A stretch of 64,000 nt of DNA from assembly GCA_001887945.1 (NCBI GenBank), contig LDOQ01000212.1:124001-188000 (forward strand), read 5' to 3'. The stretch's first letter is position 1, and each line of letters starts with the position of its first letter. Below the pieces are notes generated by a model. The model saw only the letters and a list, made by a program, of their open reading frames with translations. It did not search any database and had not been told where the DNA came from. Of this stretch, positions 1-9,814 are shown piece by piece. This DNA comes from Spraguea lophii. Taxonomy: Eukaryota > Microsporidia > Spragueidae. The translations under genes were made by a program, and so were the position numbers.

Positions 1-817
1 TTCTATCTCTATTTTCATCATATACCTTTGTTACAAATCTTACAAAATTTTCTTTATTTTTTTCATTCTTAACTATCAAAGATAAAATTATACCATATAA
101 GAATTTCTTAAGTGTATTTAAATTATTATAAGAATCAAGCATAGCTGCCCCAATTTCTACAGACTCTTTGTTATAAAATATTTGTACCTTATCATTCATA
201 TTACTCTTAGGATAAATAAATACTTCTAAAAAGCCATCCAAAAAACATGGAGATTGATCATGCGTATAACCATAATGACATACGTATTTTAGAGAATGTT
301 TTTCAAGTCCCCACAAATATTTCTTCGCAAACAATTTTTTTATCCCATCCAAATTTATCAATGTCTCCATAGCATACAAATATTTCATAAAATCCTTGGT
401 AATATTTTTATCAGAAGCTAAATATGAAATAAAATAAATTATTGGAACAAATACATCCTCACATACACTATCATCCATAGATATTTCTTCGACCACTTTT
501 AATATATTATCATAATCCACATGCAAAGTATCTAAAATCATATCCACAAGAACAATAGGACCCATATCTACTATAGCTCTTTTTTGTACAACCAAAGAAG
601 AATCCAATAGCAATGTTTTTATGTATGTTATCAATACCTGCCTAATAAGCATATCATCCTCACTCTTTCCCTTAAACATACCATGTACTTCTATCATATA
701 CTTTACAATAGACCCCTTACGCTCATTCCAACTTTCAAATAGATGCATAAATATTTCATCTATGCTTATATTCTCAGCAGACAAACTTAAATTAAATATT
801 TTTAGTAATTTATCCAT
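1..817 (-). CDS. UFD2: Ubiquitin conjugation factor E4 (Ufd2-like), N-terminal part, cut by window edge
   Basis: An open frame of 272 codons runs on the minus strand from an ATG preceded directly by CCCC and leaves the window still open. The last 80 or so residues follow the Ufd2/UBE4 core. The segment starting CFLDGFLEVF aligns with the part reading LMKFYTDVEHTG in the human protein. FYNKESVEIGAAML matches its FYDKFTIRYHIS stretch, and ENFVRFVTKVYDENRD matches QFVRYINMLINDT. Ufd2 is an E4 enzyme that extends short ubiquitin chains and works with Cdc48 to send proteins to the proteasome. The catalytic C-terminal U-box would lie beyond position 1 and cannot be checked. The N-terminal 100 residues look shortened compared with yeast, as is usual in microsporidia. 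The match was made by eye. Confidence 0.68.
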   Translation of the reverse strand, partial: MDKLLKIFNLSLSAENISIDEIFMHLFESWNERKGSIVKYMIEVHGMFKGKSEDDMLIRQVLITYIKTLLLDSSLVVQKRAIVDMGPIVLVDMILDTLHVDYDNILKVVEEISMDDSVCEDVFVPIIYFISYLASDKNITKDFMKYLYAMETLINLDGIKKLFAKKYLWGLEKHSLKYVCHYGYTHDQSPCFLDGFLEVFIYPKSNMNDKVQIFYNKESVEIGAAMLDSYNNLNTLKKFLYGIILSLIVKNEKNKENFVRFVTKVYDENRDR

Positions 818-1143
818 GGGGTAATGTAGATGTTTTATTTTAATAAACAGGAATAATATTTAAATATCTTCTAATAAAGAATAAGAAATATAATTATAAT
901 AATTAAATATGTTTTTTATTACTTTTTTATTTAATTTTTATAAAACAAATAAATATTATTAAAAGACTCCTCTGTTTATAAGTAAAATAAAATAAGATAA
1001 ACAATAAGATAATAAAAATAATAATAAAATAAATATTGTATTATATTTATATTTTATAAATAAATGTTATGTACTCTCATACAACGAAGAATAAAATAAT
1101 ATATTATAATATTTAATAAAATATATTTATTTATAGAAAATAT
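818..1143. other. Intergenic, AT-rich
   Basis: Spacer between two divergently/tandemly placed minus-strand genes. It is A/T homopolymer-rich. I see no open frame with a CCC-type start and no RNA gene. Confidence 0.6.
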
Positions 1144-2679
1144 CTATTCAAATGTAATAATTTTATAATCATCCTTATTTTTATATTTTATATATGCAGC
1201 TTTATTTTGCATTCTACAATAATGTGGTGCAGAAAATATTGTTATTACTTTTTTATTATGATTTTCTCTGAAACCGGTAGGTGAATATTCATGGCTTCTT
1301 ATAATAATTTTAAGGTTGTTTTTCTTTAAAAATCTATCTGTTACATCTTCTCCAAATACATGTGTTATTCCTCTGGGTGATGGTCTTTTCCCTTGTATTT
1401 CACCAGGATCTGACCATAAGAAAAAATCTAATATATTATTTTTATTGGCTCGAGGAGCATCATAGAAATCTTTTATAATAAGTGTGTCACATATACCACC
1501 ATGGACGATAAATGCTTCATTGTTAAGAATATGTGCTATGGGGAGGGCTTCAAATATCTTTTCAAATAATAGGAATAAAGGATTATGGTATTCATTATAT
1601 TTCATATTAATTTCAGAATAGAATCCCATATAAACGTTTAAATCGGGATATTCGTGATTTCCTCTGTTTAAGAATATACATTGTGGATACATGATTTTAA
1701 GTGTAAGTAAAAAAAGAAATGTTTCTATTCCATTAGCACCTCTATCGACGAAATCACCGTTGAATAAAATATTTTTTCCATTTATTTTTTTAAAATTGGA
1801 TGTAATTTCACTCATTATTTTATACGTAGAGAAAAATTCACCGTGTGTATCTCCAAATATATAATTTTCTCTTATGATTTTTTTGGGTTTCTTCTTTGAA
1901 AAATCATCTAATAAATTTATTTCAGAATTTATATGAACCATCGTATCTAGATTTACCAACATTTTATACCCTTCTTCTAATATCGATACCACTACTTCTA
2001 TAGGAATTTTAACCCTTTGTCTATAATAATTTTCAAAATATTCTAAAATATTAGAATCTATCGTTATTTTTTCTAAATATCTAAATGGTCTAACTTCATC
2101 AATATTAAAATTTTTATACATCTTTTCCATTAAAGCTGTTCTATTCTGCAAATACCCATAAATTTCTTCAAATTCCTTATACATTCCCAATTTTGCATAA
2201 AGAATACTTAATCTTTGTTCTATTTTTTCATCTCTCGTAAATTCCTTACTTAAAAGCAAATAATTTAAACTTTTCTCATAATTTCTTAATTTATAATGAG
2301 TAACAGATATATTATGATATAAATTACCCATTTCCTCTTCCATTTTTTCTTTAACACCACGCTTATCCAATATACCATCTATTTTCTTATCTATATATTC
2401 AGATAATGGTATAACTTTAGTAGATATAGTATTACTAATACTCAATTTCTTAAAATCATCCATAATATTATTTCTTTTATCTCCCATTCCCACAAACTTT
2501 ACATATTCTCTATAAATACGTTTCAATCCTTTCCTATAAAAATCTATAGCACAAAAATATTTTTTCAGCCTAAAAAATTCATCACCCTCAAATCCAATAT
2601 CATCCAACATGTATAGGGTTAAAATTATAACATTTATACTACTCATTAGTTTAAGAATAATTCTAGAATTTGGTTTCAT
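1144..2679 (-). CDS. PPT1: Serine/threonine protein phosphatase PP5 type (TPR plus PPP catalytic domain)
   Basis: The catalytic half carries the full metallophosphatase signature set in order: GDTHG near residue 275, GDFVDRG near 307, GNHE near 340, HGGI near 394 and RSHE near 466. The N-terminal 190 residues are helical and contain TPR-like pairs such as the stretch around YHNISVTHYKLRNYEKSLNYLL. TPR followed by a PPP domain is the architecture of PP5/Ppt1, an Hsp90-associated phosphatase. The length of 511 aa is close to the family's usual ~500. The start is the ATG preceded by ACCC. Specific substrates cannot be inferred from sequence. Confidence 0.9.
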   Translation of the reverse strand: MKPNSRIILKLMSSINVIILTLYMLDDIGFEGDEFFRLKKYFCAIDFYRKGLKRIYREYVKFVGMGDKRNNIMDDFKKLSISNTISTKVIPLSEYIDKKIDGILDKRGVKEKMEEEMGNLYHNISVTHYKLRNYEKSLNYLLLSKEFTRDEKIEQRLSILYAKLGMYKEFEEIYGYLQNRTALMEKMYKNFNIDEVRPFRYLEKITIDSNILEYFENYYRQRVKIPIEVVVSILEEGYKMLVNLDTMVHINSEINLLDDFSKKKPKKIIRENYIFGDTHGEFFSTYKIMSEITSNFKKINGKNILFNGDFVDRGANGIETFLFLLTLKIMYPQCIFLNRGNHEYPDLNVYMGFYSEINMKYNEYHNPLFLLFEKIFEALPIAHILNNEAFIVHGGICDTLIIKDFYDAPRANKNNILDFFLWSDPGEIQGKRPSPRGITHVFGEDVTDRFLKKNNLKIIIRSHEYSPTGFRENHNKKVITIFSAPHYCRMQNKAAYIKYKNKDDYKIITFE

Positions 2680-3651
2680 GGGTGCATAAATTATATTTGT
2701 TTATATGTAACTCAAAAATCAAAAGTTTTATCAGAAAAATAATATTTATTTAGAAATTTTTTTTAAAGCATAAGAAAATTTAATTAAGATTCTTTTTCAT
2801 TATTTTATTACAATTATATTATTTATCTATAAATTAAAACAAATATCTTTAAATAATAATATGATTAATTAAATTTTGTTATATAATATATTAATAATAT
2901 AATATATATTGTTCTTACTTAAATTGAGTTTTAAACAATTAAATTTAAAATATTATAAAATACTTCGAATTAAAGAAATATATTTCTGACGGTTTTCAAA
3001 TTTCAAAAATGTTTATAATATTTATTATATTTTTTAAAACATTATCATTCTTTATTTAAATATTAATAACCTTCAACAAATCAATTATGGATATTATTAA
3101 CATTATCATAAAACTCAAACAGTTTTTATGTTATATCACTTTATACACAATGGTATATCAATTCTAAACTTTTATTCAAATAATAGAACAATGTCAATCT
3201 TACATAAAAACGTAATAAAACATAAATATACTTTATTATAATACAAATTATTGTTTGTATATTATTATAATCATAATATTGCATTGGTTATAATTAGAGA
3301 TGATCGACAATTTTAATAGATTCCTTTGATACATTGATTTTATATGATTATGCGGTGGTCTGTGTTCATATGTGTGTTTATGATTAAAAGATTTTTGAAA
3401 GTATGAAATAACATTTTGTTTATTTTAAATACAACGGCAATAGCCAATTATTTTATTTCTTATCATTTTATTTTATTTTGTAACATTATAATATCATTGT
3501 AAGTATTACTAAACATAAAGATATTTTATTACAATACTTTTATAAATATTATAATATCTTTATATCATATAGTTATGTAATTATTACATATCTTATTATC
3601 TATATAACATTATAATATCATTGTATAATATTATTTATAATAAAATACCCT
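2680..3651. other. Intergenic, AT-rich, no gene seen
   Basis: Nearly 1 kb of very AT-rich sequence with repeated TATAAT- and ATTATAATATC-like words. No open frame above background, no tRNA B box and no retroposon tail were found. Confidence 0.5.
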
Positions 3652-3963
3652 ATGATATCACAAATATTGTATATAGAAAATATTACATTTACTACATCAG
3701 AAAAAACATTATATGAAATATTTAGTTCTTATGGTACAATCTTAGAAATAAGAATAGGAAATAATACAACAACACAAGGTACAGCATATATAGTGTATAG
3801 TGATAAAAAATATGCAATAAAAGCACAGAAATATACAAGTGGAATGTTAGTTGAAAATAATTATATAAGTGTTACATTCTATGATGTTATAAGAAAATTA
3901 ATAGAATATGAAAAAAGTAAAACAAAAAGATTATTAGCAGAAGCAAAACTTAATTTAAAATAA
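3652..3963 (+). CDS. SF3B6: Splicing factor 3B subunit 6 (SF3b14/p14), RRM protein
   Basis: A 103-aa single RRM protein. It opens with ILYIENITF (RNP2 position), continues with YEIFSSYGTILEIRIGN and has RNP1-like GTAYIVYSD. This order and spacing match p14/SF3B6 (ILYIRNLPYKIT, YDIFGKYGPIRQIRVG, GTAYVVYED). p14 contacts the branch-point adenosine inside the U2 snRNP. The start is fixed by ACCCT immediately before the ATG. Its presence agrees with an active spliceosome, which the short intron in the nearby eS27 gene also requires. Confidence 0.9.
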   Translation: MISQILYIENITFTTSEKTLYEIFSSYGTILEIRIGNNTTTQGTAYIVYSDKKYAIKAQKYTSGMLVENNYISVTFYDVIRKLIEYEKSKTKRLLAEAKLNLK

Positions 3964-4223
3964 AAAGATATAATGATAATTTATATATTCCCATAATGAC
4001 GTACAATATTTTAAATTTATATATAAATTCTGCTGATAGAAAGTAGCACTTAGGTAATAAACATATAAAATATTTTTTATTCTCTTATATAAACTAATAT
4101 TATTTTAGTTTAAAAATAATAAAAGTGTAGTATTAAATTGAGACCCCCTTCAAAAATAAATGCACAGAAAAAAATAATAGAAGATTAATTAAGAATTGAA
4201 AAATAATATACAATAGAAATATT

Positions 4224-5246
4224 TTAATATTTTGTTATACAATCAAATATACAATTGGGTGATGCGTTTTTAAAGCATATTTTATATATTGATACAAAAA
4301 ATGGATATTCCCGTTCTATTCCTTTAGATTTTATAAAATGATAAATTTCTTCGGCCGTACCTGGTCCTTGTAATTGTTGTCCACCCATTGATTTTTCAAT
4401 TTCTTCTAAACCCATTCCTTCTGCTATTTTTTTACCTGATGCACTATTTCTACCTGATAGACATGTAACTAATAAATCTGCTATTCCTGCAGATTCAAAT
4501 AATGTTTCTATTTTTGTTGTAGGATGGATTTCTGTTATTATTTTATGTTGTTCTATTAAACCTCTTCTGAAAATAGCTACTGTTGTATTTGTTGGGGCAT
4601 TTAATCCAAGTGCAATTCCATATCCAATTGCTGTAATATTTTTTATTGTTCCTGAAAGTTCTACTGTTTTAAGATCATCGGTAATAGAAATTTTAAAATA
4701 ATTTGAATTAAATATTTCTTTTAGGAGGTAACCATTCTTTTTTATATTATATCCTATGGTAGCTTCACTGATAGCATCATTTGCTATTTCTTTTGCTATG
4801 TTAGCACCCATGAGTACACTAATATCAATTCCTAAATTATCTTTCAAATAATCACTTATGAATATTAATCCATTTTTATATAATATTCCTTTGGTGAGTG
4901 TAATTCCTATAACATTTTTATTTTTTATATATTTTTTTATTTCCTGACACGATCTTTCAACAAATTGATGAGGTAAAATAAAAATTAAAATATCCGCATT
5001 TTCAACTACATCCTTAATTTCTGGAATAGCCTTTAAATTATTTGGAAGTTTTACACCTGGTAAATATTTTACATTTTCATTTTTTTCATTAATAATTTCT
5101 GTAAGTTTTTTACCTTCTACCATTTCTTCATACGTCCACATCTTTATTTCATCGTTAAATTTATTATTATCTTTTATATTTTTAGCTATAAGTCTTCCAA
5201 TGCATGTACCAAAGTTTCCACTTCCTATGATAGAAATATTCAACAT
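4224..5246 (-). CDS. GPD1: NAD-dependent glycerol-3-phosphate dehydrogenase
   Basis: Interconverts dihydroxyacetone phosphate and glycerol 3-phosphate, using NAD(H), in the cytosol. The N-terminus has a Rossmann fold with GSGNFG at residues 8-13. The substrate domain carries the family lysine segment GTIKNITAIGYGIALGL near residue 200, followed by NTTVAIFRRGL, and later DLLVTCLSGRN, as in eukaryotic GPD1. The length of 340 aa is normal. TCCCTT precedes the ATG. In microsporidia this enzyme supports cytosolic redox balance and the glycerol-3-phosphate shuttle to the mitosome; that role is inferred from the family. Confidence 0.92.
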   Translation of the reverse strand: MLNISIIGSGNFGTCIGRLIAKNIKDNNKFNDEIKMWTYEEMVEGKKLTEIINEKNENVKYLPGVKLPNNLKAIPEIKDVVENADILIFILPHQFVERSCQEIKKYIKNKNVIGITLTKGILYKNGLIFISDYLKDNLGIDISVLMGANIAKEIANDAISEATIGYNIKKNGYLLKEIFNSNYFKISITDDLKTVELSGTIKNITAIGYGIALGLNAPTNTTVAIFRRGLIEQHKIITEIHPTTKIETLFESAGIADLLVTCLSGRNSASGKKIAEGMGLEEIEKSMGGQQLQGPGTAEEIYHFIKSKGIEREYPFFVSIYKICFKNASPNCIFDCITKY

Positions 5247-6175
5247 AAGGGATATTTCATTTTTTTCTTTTTAAAATAATGTTTGTGAATATAACCTATC
5301 ATTTAAATATATTTATTTAAAAGGAGATAATTGATCAGGATATAGGTTAATAAAATCATATACATACAGGATTGATATGATACTTGTAAATATTTCTAAT
5401 AACATAATACGATGAATTTCATACCTCTTTCAAAAATATAAGAAACATTCAATAAATATATTATGTATTATAAAGATAAATATTTTAATAACAAACCTTA
5501 TTCTAACAAGATAAAGAATCTTATCGTTATGTCATTGATACATAACAAACCATATTTTAATATTGAATATTACAATATAATGAATATATAAATTTATTAT
5601 TTTGATAATAAATAAATCATACGGAGATTAACAATTAAATATATAATCATTCATTATCTGTTTAGAATGTTAACGAATTTTTAAGTATTATATTTATTAA
5701 TTATATCATATCATATTTTGAATACAAACATGATTGTTTTAAATTGTTATCTCTTTAAAACATATAATATATAAATATTAATAAATTTCTATATAAATTA
5801 ACTATATCAGTTAATAATCATTTTATTAATTCTCTTAACCTCCATTAAATATAATATAATTTTTTATTAATTGAGAGATTGTATCTATTTTATAACGATG
5901 TAATAATATTGTAAAAATATAAAATAAAAAGTAATTATTTCTATTGAATAACAATGAAATAATTAAATATCTTTAAATATAAAACGTATAATTTATTATT
6001 TTATATAAATCACATTTCTTGATAGATATAAAATTATAATATATTTTATTATTATATATTCATTATATTATACTCTATTATATATTATTATATATCTTAT
6101 CACCCATTATTCTATTACAAACTAGTCAGAATATATTTATATCTTATCATTTCTACAATGAAATATATTTCACCC
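5247..6175. other. Intergenic, AT-rich, no gene seen
   Basis: About 900 bases between divergent genes. Only short chance frames and long A/T runs. No promoter beyond the CCC next to the following start. Confidence 0.5.
6173..6175 (+). promoter_or_regulatory. CCC core-promoter motif deciding a start
   Basis: CCC abuts the ATG at 6176, whereas the in-frame ATG 18 bases upstream has no such motif. This makes 6176 the better start. Confidence 0.6.
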
Positions 6176-6658
6176 ATGGCTATTCTTTTAATAGAAAATT
6201 ACTACACTCCAGCTGACATCATTTCCAAATATACATATAGAAAAAGTTGTACAAAAATTCTCGTACGTAAAAACAATTATATTTTAGAAGATAAAATATA
6301 TTCAAAAAAAGAATTATATGCTTTTTTATCGAAAGATAATATAAGATATACATCTAAAATATTTTCTATGTGTATAGAAGATGTAGATGATGATACAAAA
6401 TATTATTTTTCTGAAATATGTTCTGTAAAATCTAATTCCTTGGAAAATGAAATCATTACTATTTATAATAAAAATAAAGATAGAATAAAATATTATGAGA
6501 TTATAAGAAATCAGAGAGATAGAATATTGAATATTAGGAAAATAGAAGATGATGTGGTGGAGAAAAAAGAAAATGAAATAGTAGAAAGAAATTTACCATT
6601 TTATGATGCACAGCAAGGTGAGATAGTGGTATTTCCAAGTGATGAAGAAGATGAATAA
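6176..6658 (+). CDS. Hypothetical protein, acidic C-terminus
   Basis: I do not recognise this 160-aa protein. It begins MAILLIENYYTPADI, has a mixed central region with several Tyr, Lys and Ile residues, a charged helical stretch near 110-140, and ends in the acidic tail FPSDEEDE. There is no signal peptide or membrane segment. The start at 6176 is preferred over 6158 because it sits next to CCC. Its promoter type places it with the housekeeping genes, suggesting a nuclear or cytosolic role, but nothing more specific can be supported. Confidence 0.7.
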   Translation: MAILLIENYYTPADIISKYTYRKSCTKILVRKNNYILEDKIYSKKELYAFLSKDNIRYTSKIFSMCIEDVDDDTKYYFSEICSVKSNSLENEIITIYNKNKDRIKYYEIIRNQRDRILNIRKIEDDVVEKKENEIVERNLPFYDAQQGEIVVFPSDEEDE

Positions 6659-7076
6659 ATATTTTTTTTTCAAATCTGCAATATTATTATAAAAATTGGT
6701 TTATTTTGTAAAACGGATAATGGTTTTAACGTTAACTAATAACGGATAAGTGATGGTATAAGTAAATGATCATTCTAAAAATATTTATAATTATTTTATT
6801 TCTATTTTTTATTATAAAATGAAAATCTCATTCTAAGATTTATTATTCATTTTTATTATTCTAAAAATATTTAATATTTATTTTAAACAGAAAGAAAACA
6901 ATATTTCTAAAATGAAAATATCATTCTAAAAATATTTAATATTTATTTTAAATATCACTTAAAACAAAACACTATTATATAACATTTATAATTAAATAAT
7001 TAAAATTGTAAAATAAAAATAATCATTATAAATTTATTATTCATTTTTTTATTTTAAATTTTTTTCGCCCTAAAAA
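6659..7076. other. Intergenic with short local repeats
   Basis: Contains several near-repeats of the type ATTCTAAAAATATTTAATATTTATTTTAAA, at about 6842-6887 and 6913-6952. They look like local slippage duplications. A GCCCTAAAAA motif closes the region next to the eS27 start. Confidence 0.5.
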
Positions 7077-7353
7077 ATGGTAAGTTATTTATTTTTCTAA
7101 TTTTTAGATAGCAAAGAATTTATTATATCCTACAGTAGAAGAAATAAAGAAAAATAACAAAAGAAAACAATTATTTCAAGAAGTAAAAGGTTATTTTATG
7201 GAAGTTAAGTGTGCAGGTTGTGCTACCCTCAATGTCTGTTATTCACATTCTCAAAAGACAATAAGCTGCAAAGGATGCTCAATGGTAATTCTAAGATCAA
7301 CAGGTGGAAAGGCAAAAATTAGTAACGAATGCAGTTATATGGTAATAAGCTAA
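7077..7353 (+). CDS. RPS27: 40S ribosomal protein eS27, two exons
   Basis: The gene is 7077..7079 joined to 7108..7353. The first exon is only the ATG, followed by a 28-base intron; without splicing the frame stops after seven codons. The spliced 82-aa product begins MIAKNLLYPTVEE and carries the eS27 zinc ribbon with Cys at residues 36, 39, 55 and 58 (CAGC and CKGC), then STGGKAKI, as in the family. eS27 is a small-subunit ribosomal protein. An intron right after the start codon is the typical place in microsporidian ribosomal protein genes. GCCCTAAAAA precedes the ATG. The stop codon lies inside a tandem duplication shared with the facing A49-like gene. Confidence 0.93.
7080..7107 (+). other. 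28-base spliceosomal intron in eS27
   Basis: The donor is GTAAGT, and the acceptor is TTTTTAG with a branch-like TTCTAAT about 7 bases before it. Removal restores one continuous eS27 frame. This fits the very short, branch-point-proximal introns of microsporidia. Confidence 0.88.
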
Positions 7354-7560
7354 GAATAAAATATTTTAAGCTAAAAAATTTATTTTCTGTATTTATTTCC
7401 AATATAAATATTTTTTCGTGGTTCTCTTTCAAGCACAGATGCGTCGACGTGGTAAATAAGCTAAGAATAAAATATTTTAAGCTAAAAAATTTATTTTCTG
7501 TATTTATTTCCAATATAAATATTTTTTCGTGGTTCTCTTTCAAGAACAAATGCATTACTT
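7341..7560. repeat. Two-copy 110-bp tandem duplication across convergent 3' ends
   Basis: Copy 1 (7341-7450) and copy 2 (7451-7560) are identical for over 90 bases apart from one extra A in copy 2. They then diverge in the last 17 bases. Each copy holds the last codons of eS27 plus the last codons and stop of the facing A49-like gene. Only copy 1 provides the real eS27 stop and only copy 2 the real A49 stop. The duplication pushed the two stop codons from about 27 to 137 bases apart. Confidence 0.92.
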
Positions 7561-8438
7561 GTTTTTACGAAGGTGCAACCTAACATAAAAAATATAGAAT
7601 TTATTTTTTCTGTATTCATTTTGAATGTAGGAACTTTATCTTTATTAAGTTTAAAATTTGTTATAAATAGAAAGAGAATATATGTATATACAATTATTCT
7701 ATCTCTACCTATAGGTGTAAGTTTATTCTTTTCTATATGTTTTCCAATAAAAGAAAAAAATTTTCTATTCATAAATTTACTCTCAGATCTTAAATTTTCA
7801 TAAACCACAAAGTTTTTATCTAATACCCTAAGAAAATTATCTAAAAGAATAAATTCAACATTTTTTTCTTTTTTAAAATATTCTTTCAACCCTTTCACAC
7901 TTTTATGCGCTTTCTCAAAATCAAATTCCATCTTTTTTACGCTATTAACCATATTCAAATTAAATATTTTATCCAAAACATAAAAATTATCACCATCCAC
8001 CATTGGTAACACCTGTTCATGAATTTCAATATCCATATCTTTCATAAACATATTTGTATTTCTCGTATCCTTACGCACAAATCCATCAATCCCCCTTTTC
8101 AAAATCATTGTTTTTCTCCTCTTCGTTCCAAACTCCATATTCAACTCATCCACATTACACTCTTTTAATTCTTTAACAACCTCACCTTTTATTTTTGTTG
8201 TAAAAACCATACTCTTTAAAGCTACAACACCACAACTCTTACCATTTATCATTATATTTTTATCTCCCTCACACTCATCATCTACAATATATAAAGAATA
8301 TGGCATTACAGACTCCATACCAATCCGCTGTATATTATTTTCCTCAGCAACAAGAATATTTTTATTATTCTCTCTTTTTATCACCATCTCTTTATCAAAC
8401 TTTAAATTATTCAAAAAATAACCATATTTTTCAGCCAT
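7491..8438 (-). CDS. RPA49: RNA polymerase I subunit A49-like
   Basis: The 315-aa product carries NMEFGTKRRKTMI near residue 100, which resembles the FGTKKAKR signature linking the two halves of A49. The C-terminal 110 residues look like its tandem winged-helix region, with GRDRIIVYTYILFLFITNFKLN and a later MLGCTFVKTSNAFVL matching the LLLHLNNFRL and ALGCTV blocks. A49 is the TFIIF/TFIIE-like subunit of Pol I and helps initiation and elongation on rDNA. I chose the ATG at 8438 because TCCCT sits before it; an upstream frame of low-complexity Tyr/Ile codons is probably not translated. The C-terminus lies in the 110-bp duplication. The Pol I largest subunit is also in this window. Confidence 0.65.
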   Translation of the reverse strand: MAEKYGYFLNNLKFDKEMVIKRENNKNILVAEENNIQRIGMESVMPYSLYIVDDECEGDKNIMINGKSCGVVALKSMVFTTKIKGEVVKELKECNVDELNMEFGTKRRKTMILKRGIDGFVRKDTRNTNMFMKDMDIEIHEQVLPMVDGDNFYVLDKIFNLNMVNSVKKMEFDFEKAHKSVKGLKEYFKKEKNVEFILLDNFLRVLDKNFVVYENLRSESKFMNRKFFSFIGKHIEKNKLTPIGRDRIIVYTYILFLFITNFKLNKDKVPTFKMNTEKINSIFFMLGCTFVKTSNAFVLEREPRKNIYIGNKYRK

Positions 8439-8439
8439 A

Positions 8440-8442
8440 GGG
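8440..8442 (-). promoter_or_regulatory. CCC core-promoter motif deciding the A49-like start
   Basis: CCCT lies directly before the ATG at 8438 on the minus strand. The longer upstream frame has no such motif. Confidence 0.6.
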
Positions 8443-8644
8443 AAAATTTCAAAAAAAAATAAATATTTTGATTCGATAATAAATATATGATAAATACAAG
8501 AGTATATGATAATACAATAAATATAATATAATATGATATAGATAATACAATACATAGATAATATGATAAATATAACAATTAATAAACATACATATATAAC
8601 AATTAATAAGATTTAAAAATAATTTATTTAATATTCATATCTTT

Positions 8645-9388
8645 TTAATATGGAATATTTTTATAAATGTATTTACCAACCATACACCCAAAAACAATTA
8701 CAATACTAAAAATAATAATATTTTTATAATTTCTTATTCTTTTAAATCTTCTATCTTTTATTCCTTTATTTTTATATTCTTTATAATATTCTAATAAACT
8801 TTTTATTCTCTCTATTTTATTTATGTTATTTGTAGTAATAAGGTTAGTAGTAGCGTTAGTATGATTACTAATAGGATTATTTGTATTATTATTATTAATG
8901 CTATTAACAGGGTTATTTGTATCATAATTACTAATAGTATGATTATTACTAATATTCTTATAATTATTATATTTATTACTTATTGTATCATTTATATATT
9001 CTCTATTATATTTATCAATTATTTTATTTTCCATATCCAAGGTAGTATCAATTTTATTTGTTTTTTTAATTTTATCATTTTCTACAAAAGATAGATATTG
9101 TGTTTTATCAATATTATTTATATCAATATTATTTATATCATTATTATCTATAGTTTTAAAACTATTATTTATAAAACTTTTATATAATGTATCTTTGTAT
9201 TTATATTCTTTTTGTAATCTTTCTGATAATTTTAATAACTCATTAAGTTTTAAAGGTTTATAATGACTTTTATCTTTTTCATTGATTAAGCCATTTAAAT
9301 AGAGACGGTTTAAATAAATATTTACTTCTTCAAGTGGTAGAATTCTATCTTGGTATTTTTGTTGTAAATAATTTTCAATGTATTCCAT
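8645..9388 (-). CDS. Asn-rich protein with C-terminal membrane anchor
   Basis: Not recognised. Of 247 residues, the first 70 form a charged helical domain beginning MEYIENYLQQKYQ. The middle third (about 75-190) is low complexity, dominated by Asn with Ile, Thr and Ser, and reflects AAT/ATT-rich DNA. After a basic helix with KERIKSLLEYYKEYK-type character, residues about 225-243 are a hydrophobic segment close to the C-terminus. This is a tail-anchored layout, typical of SNARE-like or organelle outer-membrane proteins, but no SNARE signature is visible. The start at 9388 is preferred over 9400 because ACCCT abuts it. Confidence 0.65.
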   Translation of the reverse strand: MEYIENYLQQKYQDRILPLEEVNIYLNRLYLNGLINEKDKSHYKPLKLNELLKLSERLQKEYKYKDTLYKSFINNSFKTIDNNDINNIDINNIDKTQYLSFVENDKIKKTNKIDTTLDMENKIIDKYNREYINDTISNKYNNYKNISNNHTISNYDTNNPVNSINNNNTNNPISNHTNATTNLITTNNINKIERIKSLLEYYKEYKNKGIKDRRFKRIRNYKNIIIFSIVIVFGCMVGKYIYKNIPY

Positions 9389-9736
9389 AGGGTGGATCAT
9401 AATATTTTATAAAAAAACAAAAAGTAAAAAGAAATGTAGCTATTATAATGAATATTATTGTTTGTTAAATGATTGTATTATAAATTATTTACGTATGATT
9501 TATTTGTTATGTGATTATAATAATACGACATAGAATATTTTTATTAAAAACTTTACATAACAATCACATGGTAATAATAGCATTAGAAATAACAATTAAA
9601 CATAAGGTGATAATACCTAATTACCATTGGAAATAACAGTTAAACAGACACTAATAATATCTAATTATCATTAAAAATAATCAATACGAATAAAAGATAA
9701 TTAATATGAATAAAACAAATATATACACCCTTTAAA
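9389..9736. other. Intergenic, AT-rich
   Basis: Spacer between divergent genes, with repeated words such as AATAACAATTAAACA and TAATATCTAATTA. It ends in ACACCC (9728-9730 is CCC), just upstream of coding-like sequence that lacks an ATG. Confidence 0.45.
9390..9392 (-). promoter_or_regulatory. CCC core-promoter motif deciding a start
   Basis: CCCT next to the ATG at 9388. The ATG at 9400 lies upstream of this motif and is unlikely to be used. Confidence 0.55.
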
Positions 9737-9814
9737 ATTTTTGCTGTACTTAATTCAGAAGAGCGTTCTAAAAAGCTAAGAAAGATTTCATTAGAAAAAT
9801 CCAAATTAACTACT

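Noticed and set aside
4140..4180. CCCCC followed by ATG upstream of a possible small gene
   Set aside because: The frame stops after five codons and no splice donor follows the ATG.
7319..7583. Two overlapping frames on opposite strands over the tandem duplication
   Set aside because: They arise from the 110-bp duplication and internal repetition of A49 and eS27 terminal codons.
8840..9000. Microsatellite-like ATT/AAT tract
   Set aside because: It is the coding sequence of the Asn-rich protein at 8645; imperfect and not a separate repeat element.
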